In this document: piece after piece, positions 51,267 through 58,536 of the stretch
Layout of the letters: every line of letters begins with the position of its first letter
Numbering within the stretch: position 1 is the first letter of the stretch
DNA from: JAIEOG01 sp964519985
GTDB taxonomy: Bacteria; Bdellovibrionota; FAC87; UBA2466
Assembly: GCA_964519985.1 (NCBI GenBank)
Contig: CAZFMF010000002.1
Location: forward strand, 124,001-188,000
Direction: 5' to 3'
DNA length: 64,000 nucleotides
Notes under the pieces: model-generated
The model's database searches: none
Told to the model about the DNA's origin: nothing
Seen by the model: only the letters and a program-made list of their open reading frames with translations
Program-made: the position numbers and the translations under genes

Positions 51267-51998
51267 ATGCGGGTTATCGCATCGTTTCTGGTTGCCGCAG
51301 TTTGCCTGAATGTTGAGGCGCGTGATTTCGCCCCCAACCTGATTAACGGCCAAGAAGCCGCTAAAGGTACGTTCGAGCAGGTCGTTCGCATCGTGACCGA
51401 ACTCCCCCAAGGCAAGAAAGCCCGTTGCACGGCCACGATTGTCGGCCCGCGAGTCATCGTCACGGCAGCCCATTGCGGAGAAACCGGGGCCAAAACGGAA
51501 TTCACCGTGGCCGGCAAAACATACTCCGCGACACTCACTCAGAGTTCCCTCTACCCCATCAAGGACCACGACATTTCCGTCGGCATCCTGACGGAAGACA
51601 TTACGGGCGTCACGCCGGCCTCCATTGGCGGTGCGGCTAAGAAGGGCACCGCTATCACCCTGCTCGGCTACGGATGCACAACGCCTACGGGAAATGGGGG
51701 CGCGACGGGGGGTAACGACGGCATTCTTCGGGTCGGAAATTCGGTCGTGATTAGCTTCTCGCAATACGACATGGTCTCGCGCACGCCCGGTGGTGCCGCC
51801 TTGTGCTTTGGAGACTCCGGTGGACCCGCCTTTGCGGAAGTCGACGGCGAACTCCTCCTACTCGGCATCAACTCCAAAGGGAATATCCAGGACACGAATT
51901 ACAATGCCCGCCTGGACATGAAGGAAAGTTCGACCTTCCTGAACAAGATCGCTACGGATGAGAAAGTGGAAATCTGTGGTGTGAATCTCGATTGTTAG
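51267..51998 (+). CDS. Secreted trypsin-like serine protease
   Basis: 243 residues. Signal peptide VIASFLVAAVCLNVEA, then S1 domain with His69 (TAAHC), Asp102 (DHDISV) and Ser184 (GDSGGP). NGGATGGNDGILRVGNSV matches the neighbour's NDGILRIGKSV, and LLGINSKGNIQDTNYNARLD also recurs there, so both derive from one ancestor. It has no extra domains and is half the size. The primary specificity residue cannot be set safely without alignment. The ATG follows AAGGAG. The stop TAG is the first part of a dispersed repeat. Confidence 0.93.
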   Translation: MRVIASFLVAAVCLNVEARDFAPNLINGQEAAKGTFEQVVRIVTELPQGKKARCTATIVGPRVIVTAAHCGETGAKTEFTVAGKTYSATLTQSSLYPIKDHDISVGILTEDITGVTPASIGGAAKKGTAITLLGYGCTTPTGNGGATGGNDGILRVGNSVVISFSQYDMVSRTPGGAALCFGDSGGPAFAEVDGELLLLGINSKGNIQDTNYNARLDMKESSTFLNKIATDEKVEICGVNLDC

Positions 51999-52095
51999 TC
52001 ATTGCGGGCGCGCTGTCATTGCGAGGCGCGCAGCGCCGAAGCAATCTCGCCGCGCCCGGCGCGGCGGGTTCGCTTCACTTCGTTCGCGATGACAC
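51999..52095. repeat. Dispersed palindromic repeat, copy 7
   Basis: TCATTGCGGGCGCGC, then GTCATTGCGAGGCGCG, GAAGCAATCTCGC, a CGCGCCCGGCGCGGC hairpin and TTCGCTTC, TTCGCGATGACAC. It joins the stop codon of the S1 protease to the last codons of the convergent poly-Pro gene, whose end at 52075 lies inside it. Confidence 0.88.
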
Positions 52096-53424
52096 GGGTC
52101 GCACGGAACCGCGTGCGATCTGCTCTTTCATAATGACGGATAGGGGCCCCGGTAGCAGCGGGGCGTTGGGATCAATGACCCGACTGGGGCCCCGTTCCCG
52201 ATTCGCCATTGCTCGACCCGGACCGGCCGCACCCATTCCCGCCTGAATCGGACCCGCCATTTCCGGCCCCATGCCTTCCGCCGCTTGCGGATTGAGTAGC
52301 GCGGCCAAATCTGAAACCGGATTTCCACCTTCGTGTTTTTCGCCGCCCGAAGCTGTGCTGGGCGCTTCTTCCGACGCGATTCCGCGTGCGGCGCGACGAG
52401 ACGTAAGCGACCCTAGCGCCGCGGTCCGACTCACTCCCGCCAATGAGGAAGAATTGGTCGTGTTGCCCGAGCCCACACCGCCCGACATTCCCATCGCCGC
52501 GCCCAAAGCACTTCCGCCTCCATTGGCCGCCGTCTGAATGGCGTTGGCGCGGGTATTCTCATCTTGAATCGGCTTACCCGTCGTGGCGGAAGCCGCGATT
52601 TCCTTCGACTTGCTATTGAACATCTCGGTGATGTTCTCACTCGTCTTAGTGTTCAAATCCGCAATGTACTTGTCCGTCTGCTCCGCCTTGATTTCGGAGG
52701 TCGACTTCGACGTCTCCGTGCTCGTCTCCGATTTCTGGGAGAGAGCCTGGATCGCCTTCATCAATTCGTCATCCTGCACCACTTCCTTCTGCGCCGGTGG
52801 CGGAGGCGGTGGACCCTGGCCGTTCTTGTGGTCGGCCGCCGGTGGCGGGGGGGGCGACGCCGGCGGCGGCGGAGGCGGCGGCGGGGGTGGCGGGGGAGGG
52901 GGAGGCATCATGGGCGACCCTTTTTTGTCGTCGCCCCCGCCTCCACCGGATTTTCCGCCGCCGCCATGTCCGCTTTCGTTATGTACGTTTTCAGCGGCTT
53001 GGTTTCCCGCGGCTGCCTTATAAAGTTCTTTGGCCTGAGCATCATGGGAGAGCGCATCGGCATCATGCTCTTGGGCCTTTTTTTCCCGCTCGTCAGCGAG
53101 ATCGTTGAAATAGTCTGCTTCTGCCTGCGCTCGTTGCGCACCGGCAGAATCCTGCGCATTCATCGCTTCCAAGGCTCGAGCCCGGGCTTGCTGCGCTTGA
53201 TTTGTGTAATCCGCGGCCGCCTTGCGTTCATTCGCTGCGTATTGTCTGGCTTGATCCGCCAGTCCCTCTTGAACTTGTGCACCCACGTTGGAAATATTGT
53301 TCGCCGTATTCGCAGCAACGCGGTGATCTCCGTGCGAGCCCCCTGCTGCTATAGCGACACGACCTGGCAGCGCCAGCGTGACGCCGAGAACGAAAGCAAA
53401 GACTATGGCGCGGACAGACTCCAT
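52075..53424 (-). CDS. Secreted coiled-coil and poly-proline protein
   Basis: 449 residues. Signal peptide AIVFAFVLGVTLALPGRVAIA. Layout: a coiled coil rich in Ala, Gln, Asp and Lys (residues about 45-150), a Gly/Lys linker, a run of 15 prolines plus PPPPP and PPPPPP blocks, a second coil (SETSTETSKSTSEIKAEQTD), then a Gly/Ser/Ala-rich tail with NGGGSALGAAMGMSGG. No enzyme motif. The plan recalls the proteins at 3375-6761 and 43414-45401, with Pro in place of Gly as spacer. The last residues (SSRTK, then TGA) are encoded within a dispersed repeat. A spacer-like surface role is inference. Confidence 0.7.
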   Translation of the reverse strand: MESVRAIVFAFVLGVTLALPGRVAIAAGGSHGDHRVAANTANNISNVGAQVQEGLADQARQYAANERKAAADYTNQAQQARARALEAMNAQDSAGAQRAQAEADYFNDLADEREKKAQEHDADALSHDAQAKELYKAAAGNQAAENVHNESGHGGGGKSGGGGGDDKKGSPMMPPPPPPPPPPPPPPPASPPPPPAADHKNGQGPPPPPPAQKEVVQDDELMKAIQALSQKSETSTETSKSTSEIKAEQTDKYIADLNTKTSENITEMFNSKSKEIAASATTGKPIQDENTRANAIQTAANGGGSALGAAMGMSGGVGSGNTTNSSSLAGVSRTAALGSLTSRRAARGIASEEAPSTASGGEKHEGGNPVSDLAALLNPQAAEGMGPEMAGPIQAGMGAAGPGRAMANRERGPSRVIDPNAPLLPGPLSVIMKEQIARGSVRPVSSRTK

Positions 53425-53934
53425 CCTACCCTTACCTACTGCAGGGCCCGAGCCAGGTGGGCTCCTCTAATCAATTGAAATCATGAATGAATTAGAGAGA
53501 GTTTTCGGGGTGTATTCTGGGGAGTGTTACCCCCTGGACACGTCAGCGGCGGTATTCAATGTAACTAATTAATATTACTATTAAACTTACTATTAATATT
53601 AAATAGGAAGCCGTATACCGCTTAGGCAGGGTCCTGGGTCGATTTGAGTGGAAGCCCAGGTTCGGGGGTCGAAGCGTCCGTCTGCAATAGGAGCGGCCGA
53701 TTCACGAGTTTACGGCCCATCAGCTCGAGCTTTATGGCGACCCGACAAAAAAGCCCCAGCAAAAGATTATCTCGACCGGTGCAGCGCAAATGCATCTTTC
53801 CTCCGACGGAGGCTTCCTACCCTATTTCTCGCCCCGGAATCAACTCCCCCTGCCTCCGCACTATACCCAGGAACAGTGCTCATGCTCCCCACTGCCCATT
53901 GACCCGCGGAAGCGTAGGAGGAGAATTGCCCCCG
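53425..53934. other. Long gap before the HNH gene, with an A+T-rich block
   Basis: About 500 bp without a credible gene. Open frames here have no protein character. Between 53558 and 53607 the sequence is almost only A and T, with partly inverted and direct words (TTACTATTA twice), against a G+C-rich background. The rest is ordinary composition. It may hold promoters for the divergent genes or be an old insertion edge. A strong AGGAGG ribosome site at 53911-53916 precedes the HNH gene. Confidence 0.6.
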
Positions 53935-55008
53935 ATGTTAACTCCATCGGATCGCCAGCTTGCCCGGGACGTAGAGAGTTCGTTTCTTGAAGAAAGAAAG
54001 TGCCAATGCCGATTTCTCGAGAAGCTGGGCAAATTCGACGAACGGCACCTCTACTTGCCGCTGGGGTACTCATCGATTTTTGCATACTGCACTCGGGCTC
54101 TGGGGCTTTCCGAAGGTTCGGCGGCTAAACGGATTGTCGTGGCCCGTCTTGGTAGGAAATTCCCGGCCATCTACGAGCTTCTTTCCCGAAACGAATGCAC
54201 CATGACCTCGCTTTGGATCCTTGCGCCCGTTTTTACCGACGACAACCGGGAGCTTTTGATTCCCAAACTAAAGGAACTCACCAAGTTTCAGGCGGAACAG
54301 ATCAAAGTGAGCTTTCTCCCGCGCAGCGAGAAGCGACCAGTCATCCGGTTAGAACCAGTACGCGGTCACCTCGAACTTTCACCGCCTCTGCCGCCTCCTC
54401 TCACCAACCCCGTAACGATCGAAACGGGAGTGAATCCGCTACCTGCCGCCACAATTGATGTCGGGAGAGTGCGTACAAGCGACTCCCAACCCATGTCCAC
54501 TCTCCCGACGAGAGGGCAAGTTCCCGAGCCTCGCCGCGTAGGGTTCCATTTCACCGCGGGCGAGATGCTGCTTTCCAAGTTCCGTCGCGCCCAAACGTTG
54601 ATGCGCCATCGGTACCCAAAAGGCGATCCGGAAGGCGTGTTTTCGGAGGCCCTTGACGCTCTCCTCGATCGAGACGACCCGCAGCGCAGCCCTCCTTCAT
54701 CCCGCGCCAGTTTCAAATCGGACGGACGTCGCGTCCCCGAAGGTCTGCGGCTCAGGGTATGGCATCGAGACGGCGGACGTTGCACCTATCTGAATTCCGA
54801 AGGCAAGCGTTGTGGCTCGGAAGAGTTTTTAGAAGTCGATCATATTCGCCCGTGGTCGCTGGGAGGAAAAACGGAAATGAACAACCTTCGATTGCTTTGT
54901 GCGCCGCACCACCGCTACTACACTCAGAAAACCTTCCCCGAGACCAAGCCCACCCCACCTCTCAAACCATCGAAAAGCGCACGCACTGTTCCTGGAGACA
55001 GTGCGTAA
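53935..55008 (+). CDS. HNH endonuclease with DUF222-like N-terminal region
   Basis: 357 residues from the ATG at 53935; a TTG at 53926 sits at a better distance from AGGAGG and is an alternative. The N-terminal helical part (LYLPLGYSSIFAYCTRALGLSEGSAAKRI) is typical of the DUF222-like region found before HNH domains. A Pro/Thr-rich linker follows. The C-terminal HNH motif is clear: RDGGRCTY, CGSEEFLEVDHIRPWSLGG, NNLRLLCAPHHRY, with the three His/Asn metal ligands and two Cys pairs. Such proteins are common in Bdellovibrionota-like genomes and may be mobile or defence-linked; the target is unknown. It stands next to an A+T-rich block. Confidence 0.88.
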   Translation: MLTPSDRQLARDVESSFLEERKCQCRFLEKLGKFDERHLYLPLGYSSIFAYCTRALGLSEGSAAKRIVVARLGRKFPAIYELLSRNECTMTSLWILAPVFTDDNRELLIPKLKELTKFQAEQIKVSFLPRSEKRPVIRLEPVRGHLELSPPLPPPLTNPVTIETGVNPLPAATIDVGRVRTSDSQPMSTLPTRGQVPEPRRVGFHFTAGEMLLSKFRRAQTLMRHRYPKGDPEGVFSEALDALLDRDDPQRSPPSSRASFKSDGRRVPEGLRLRVWHRDGGRCTYLNSEGKRCGSEEFLEVDHIRPWSLGGKTEMNNLRLLCAPHHRYYTQKTFPETKPTPPLKPSKSARTVPGDSA

Positions 55009-55086
55009 GCGCATTGGAGCGGTTGACGCAACCCATCGTAGATAATCCTGCAGGAAAGTCGGAAAAGTGCCGAAAAACAATAGGAT

Positions 55087-56319
55087 ATGTCTCGTCGTTG
55101 GTTACCCAGTGTCCTCATTACCGTCTCCCTGGCGACCATGCCGTTCGTGCTGCTGTCGGTGGAGAATAAGCGCGTCGCGCTCTATGACCTCGCGTTCCTG
55201 CTTCCGTACTTGATGCTCGCGCTGGTGGGGTTCCTGGGCGAGAAACTCAACCAACGCCGCATTCTCTTCGCCGCCTTCTCGATCGGAGTGGCGTGCGCTT
55301 ACCTCTGTGTGGATCTGCCGTCGGCGTCCGCGCCGATGTTGCGGGCAAACAAAGGGCAGATCCTTTCCGTCGCCATGCCCTTAATGCTCTTCATCTGTTT
55401 TTCTTTCCAAGAAGTTTGGTTGCGGGGTCCGCGCGCGATGGCTTGGTTCGCGCTCTCGCTGTCCCCCCTAGTGGTCTCACACGCCCTTCAAGCCAATGCG
55501 AGGATGAATTGGCTCTACCAGGGGCGACTGGCCGACGGCGTTTTCTTCCACCACCTTCCCAATACCGGCGTCTTCTTCGGAATGCTCTTCGCCGGTCTCG
55601 CGCACCAGACGGAAGATCGCTATCTCCGCGTGTTTCGCTACTACCTCGCGGTTGCGGTAGTGCCGCTCTATTACGTCTTTGAGCGCACCGGGATGCGCTT
55701 TCGCACCCTGCAGCAGTTTCAATTAGAAGTGTCGTTGAGCTTTATATCGACGGCGGCGGTGCTAGTTTACGCGAATTTCTATCTCTACTGGCAAAAGGTC
55801 TACCTCGACGAATTGACCGGCATTCCCAATCGCCGTGCGCTCAACGAGAAGCTCGGCGTCTTGCGCAACAACTACACGATCGCGATGATCGATATCGACC
55901 ATTTCAAGCGCTTCAACGACACGTTCGGACACGAACAAGGCGATAGCGTGTTGCGCTTCGTCGCTAAGCACTTCTCTTTCCCGCAAAACGGAGAAGTCTA
56001 CCGCTACGGCGGGGAAGAGCTTTGCATTATCTTCGAGGGGTTGAATGCGGCGCAGTCCCTCGCCGTCGTAGAAACCCTGAGAGACGGCCTGGCCCGACGC
56101 GATTTCTACATCCGGGCCTCCAAGAAAACCCGCGAATCGACGTCCCGCAAGGATCGCAAGGCGGGGGTTCCCAAGGGCACCAAAGTCCAAGTCACCGTGA
56201 GCATCGGTGTCGCCGAACCGCGCGACCCCCACCAACGCCCGGAAGACGTCATCTCCTTCGCCGATCAAGCGCTCTACAAAGCCAAGCAGCGCGGCCGCAA
56301 TCGTGTTGTCGCGGCTTAG
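55087..56319 (+). CDS. Membrane-bound diguanylate cyclase (GGDEF)
   Basis: 410 residues. The N-terminal half has about seven membrane helices (residues 5-240), a sensory module of the 7TM type without a known ligand. The GGDEF domain starts near DELTGIPNRRALNE, with the signature YGGEEL (Gly-Gly-Glu-Glu) at residue 308 and DIDHFKRFNDTFGH before it; this is the active form that makes cyclic di-GMP from GTP. The inhibitory I-site RxxD, normally five residues before the signature, is absent (here QNGEVYR). No EAL domain follows. The stop is the start of a damaged dispersed repeat. Confidence 0.92.
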   Translation: MSRRWLPSVLITVSLATMPFVLLSVENKRVALYDLAFLLPYLMLALVGFLGEKLNQRRILFAAFSIGVACAYLCVDLPSASAPMLRANKGQILSVAMPLMLFICFSFQEVWLRGPRAMAWFALSLSPLVVSHALQANARMNWLYQGRLADGVFFHHLPNTGVFFGMLFAGLAHQTEDRYLRVFRYYLAVAVVPLYYVFERTGMRFRTLQQFQLEVSLSFISTAAVLVYANFYLYWQKVYLDELTGIPNRRALNEKLGVLRNNYTIAMIDIDHFKRFNDTFGHEQGDSVLRFVAKHFSFPQNGEVYRYGGEELCIIFEGLNAAQSLAVVETLRDGLARRDFYIRASKKTRESTSRKDRKAGVPKGTKVQVTVSIGVAEPRDPHQRPEDVISFADQALYKAKQRGRNRVVAA

Positions 56320-56345
56320 TCACTGCGGGGGCCATTGCGGCGCGG
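56317..56345. repeat. Degraded copy of the dispersed repeat
   Basis: TAGTCACTGCGG then GGGCCATTGCGGCGCGG: the left end of the repeat family, supplying the stop codon of the diguanylate cyclase. A second worn copy (CCCGCAATGACAA) lies near 20761. Confidence 0.5.
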
Positions 56346-56587
56346 CCGGAAAGAGGTCGCCGCAACGACGGAGCCTCCGACGACTGTCCATCCGATCGGC
56401 AAAATGCACTCCTAGAGTACGCGGCGCCGTTCTAGAAAGTCGAGGGCGTATACCGACGGTTCCTGCGCCAAAAACCCCTCGAAAAAAGCATTCTGGAAGA
56501 ACACTCCCCGCAGGCTCGCGCATTGCATTCTTTTCGGCCAACGGCGCCCGCGCCAGCGGATGCTTTTGCGATTTTTGAGGAGATGTG

Positions 56588-58135
56588 ATGTTGACGCGAA
56601 CGACTCGAGTGCTTTTCAGCGGATGGGTTCTAATGGTTCTTTCGGCTTGCACGATCGACGTGAAGACCCCGGAAATCCAAATTGATCCGAAACTCCCGGA
56701 AATCAAGATCCCCGACACCAATTTCTCGCTCGACTTTGATAACGCGGTAGTGACTTGCTCCGCGATGCTCGCCCCGGAAGCCGGCGGCGTGGCCATCTCG
56801 GGTCAACCGGCCCCGATCAAGGTGATCGCCAAGGGCGGCGCGGCTCCTTACGAAGTTTTGAATAGCGCGGTGACCTTCGATAGCGAAACGGTTCTCTCGC
56901 GCACCTACACGAACAACGGTACGGCCAATACGGTGGTCGTAGATAACGTGGTCGTCACCGACCAAGTCGGCTTGGTCTCGCAGTGCAACTTCTTGGTGAC
57001 CGTCGCCCCGGCGGGTAACCCACCTCCGACGTTGGCTTGCTCGCTGGCCGCTACGCCGGTGACTCCGGCCATCAACCAATCGGTCGCGTTCCTCGCTACC
57101 GCGACGGGCGGAACGGCGCCTTACACTTTCTCTAACTTGAACTTAGGTGCCAACGGCACGATCACCTCGGCTCTCGTCAATACCTCGCCGACGGCCAATG
57201 CCGCGGGTAAGTACACGACGTCCGGCTTGCGCACGGCTTCGATCCAAGTCACCGACCACGGTGGCAACTTGATGAGCTGCGCGACGACGGTGGATGTGGC
57301 GGCAAACGCGGCGGTCGCGGTAGTGGCCGCGCCCTCGACGGCGGTGATGGTTGGCCAGAGCATCACGTTGACGGCGACGCCGAGTGGCTTTGCTTCTACC
57401 CCGGCCTATACGTTCTCGACCACCCGGGGTGGCGTGAACATTAGCTGGACGGGCAACGTGGCCACGGTCACTTCGAATAGCGCCCAATCGCCGTTCGATG
57501 TTTTGGTAACGGCCGTTCAGGGTGGTAAAACCGCCACGGCGACGATTTCATTGTCCTTCGCCGCGGCCACGAGCCTGGCTTGCTCCGTCACGCATGCGTC
57601 GGGCATCTACTACACGAGCAACGCGGTTCCCTTTACGGTTTCTTCTCCGAGCGGCCAGCCGCTGGAGATCACTTACTTCTCGACCCATAGCGACGGGACG
57701 ATTGTTTCGCAGACGGATAGCACGCGCAATGTGAAGTACGCGGTCGCCGGCGTGAAATACGTCCTCGTGCAAGCCAAGTCGAAAACGACCGGCGCTTTGT
57801 GCCAGGCAGGATCGACGATGTCGGACATGGTGGAAATCACTCCGCCCGTCGCTCCGGCGCTCAACTGCGTGGGTTATACTTCGGTGAATCCGTCTTACCG
57901 CAACGAATGGTTCTACGCCTGGGCGAATATCTCGGGTGGCCAGGGTGCGAAATGGGTTGATACGATTACCGTGAAGCAAAACGGTAGCTTCGCTTCCTAC
58001 GACGGCTACTGGGTCGACGCGAACACCGCGCGCCTGCAGCTGTTCTACGGCGGATCGTACGAAATCAAATTCTTCCTGAAAGACAGCGCCGGCAACACCG
58101 GTAATTGCACGACGACGCAGTCGGTTTGGTTTTAA
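56588..58135 (+). CDS. Lipoprotein with Ig-like/PKD-like repeats
   Basis: 515 residues. GAGGAG precedes the start (ATG at 56588). The signal is a lipoprotein type: hydrophobic FSGWVLMVLSAC with lipobox LSAC. After a short acidic linker, at least three beta domains follow that share the pattern ACSLAATPVTPAINQSVAF, TATGGTAPYTF and VQVTDHGG-like ends; this is the layout of bacterial Ig-like/PKD adhesin modules. The last domain (WFYAWANISGGQGAKWV) is different. It is rich in Thr, Ser and Val. Probable role: surface attachment or glycan binding; inference. Its 3' end overlaps doxX by 4 bp. Confidence 0.85.
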   Translation: MLTRTTRVLFSGWVLMVLSACTIDVKTPEIQIDPKLPEIKIPDTNFSLDFDNAVVTCSAMLAPEAGGVAISGQPAPIKVIAKGGAAPYEVLNSAVTFDSETVLSRTYTNNGTANTVVVDNVVVTDQVGLVSQCNFLVTVAPAGNPPPTLACSLAATPVTPAINQSVAFLATATGGTAPYTFSNLNLGANGTITSALVNTSPTANAAGKYTTSGLRTASIQVTDHGGNLMSCATTVDVAANAAVAVVAAPSTAVMVGQSITLTATPSGFASTPAYTFSTTRGGVNISWTGNVATVTSNSAQSPFDVLVTAVQGGKTATATISLSFAAATSLACSVTHASGIYYTSNAVPFTVSSPSGQPLEITYFSTHSDGTIVSQTDSTRNVKYAVAGVKYVLVQAKSKTTGALCQAGSTMSDMVEITPPVAPALNCVGYTSVNPSYRNEWFYAWANISGGQGAKWVDTITVKQNGSFASYDGYWVDANTARLQLFYGGSYEIKFFLKDSAGNTGNCTTTQSVWF

Positions 58136-58536
58136 GGCCGACTGGAACGTCGCATCTTGACGATGCCGTCGAGCGAAAACGCTCCCGGTCCCGTCAAGGC
58201 GATGGTGATGAAGGCGAACGCGTAGAGCAGCGCGAATTCCTTCTTCGCCCACGGGTCGGCCGCGTGCACGACTACCGCCGCGGTGAGTAACGTTCCGATG
58301 ATCGGAATCGTCGCCAATCGGGTGGAGAGTCCGACCATCACCAAAAGCGCGCAGAAGAATTCCGCGAAAACCGCGATCACGAGCGTGAATTTCACGCCCA
58401 GACCCAGCGGATCGGGGAATACCGTCGCCATTTGCGAAAAGCCCATGAGCTTTCCGAGGCCGTGGCCGAAGAGCAATAACCCGCCCGCCGACACGCGTAA
58501 GAACAAGAGTCCAATATCAAGGAGTAAAGGTCGCAT
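58132..58536 (-). CDS. DoxX-family membrane protein
   Basis: 134 residues with four membrane helices. The start LLLDIGLLFLRVSAGGLLLFGHGLGKL is the DoxX signature, and HAADPWAKKEFALLYAFAFI is typical of the last half. DoxX proteins are inner-membrane quinone- or thiosulfate-linked subunits or thiol-redox partners; the precise role is unclear here. The ATG overlaps the stop of the S46 peptidase gene (TAATG), so the two are coupled. The 3' end overlaps the convergent lipoprotein gene by 4 bp. Confidence 0.88.
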   Translation of the reverse strand: MRPLLLDIGLLFLRVSAGGLLLFGHGLGKLMGFSQMATVFPDPLGLGVKFTLVIAVFAEFFCALLVMVGLSTRLATIPIIGTLLTAAVVVHAADPWAKKEFALLYAFAFITIALTGPGAFSLDGIVKMRRSSRP

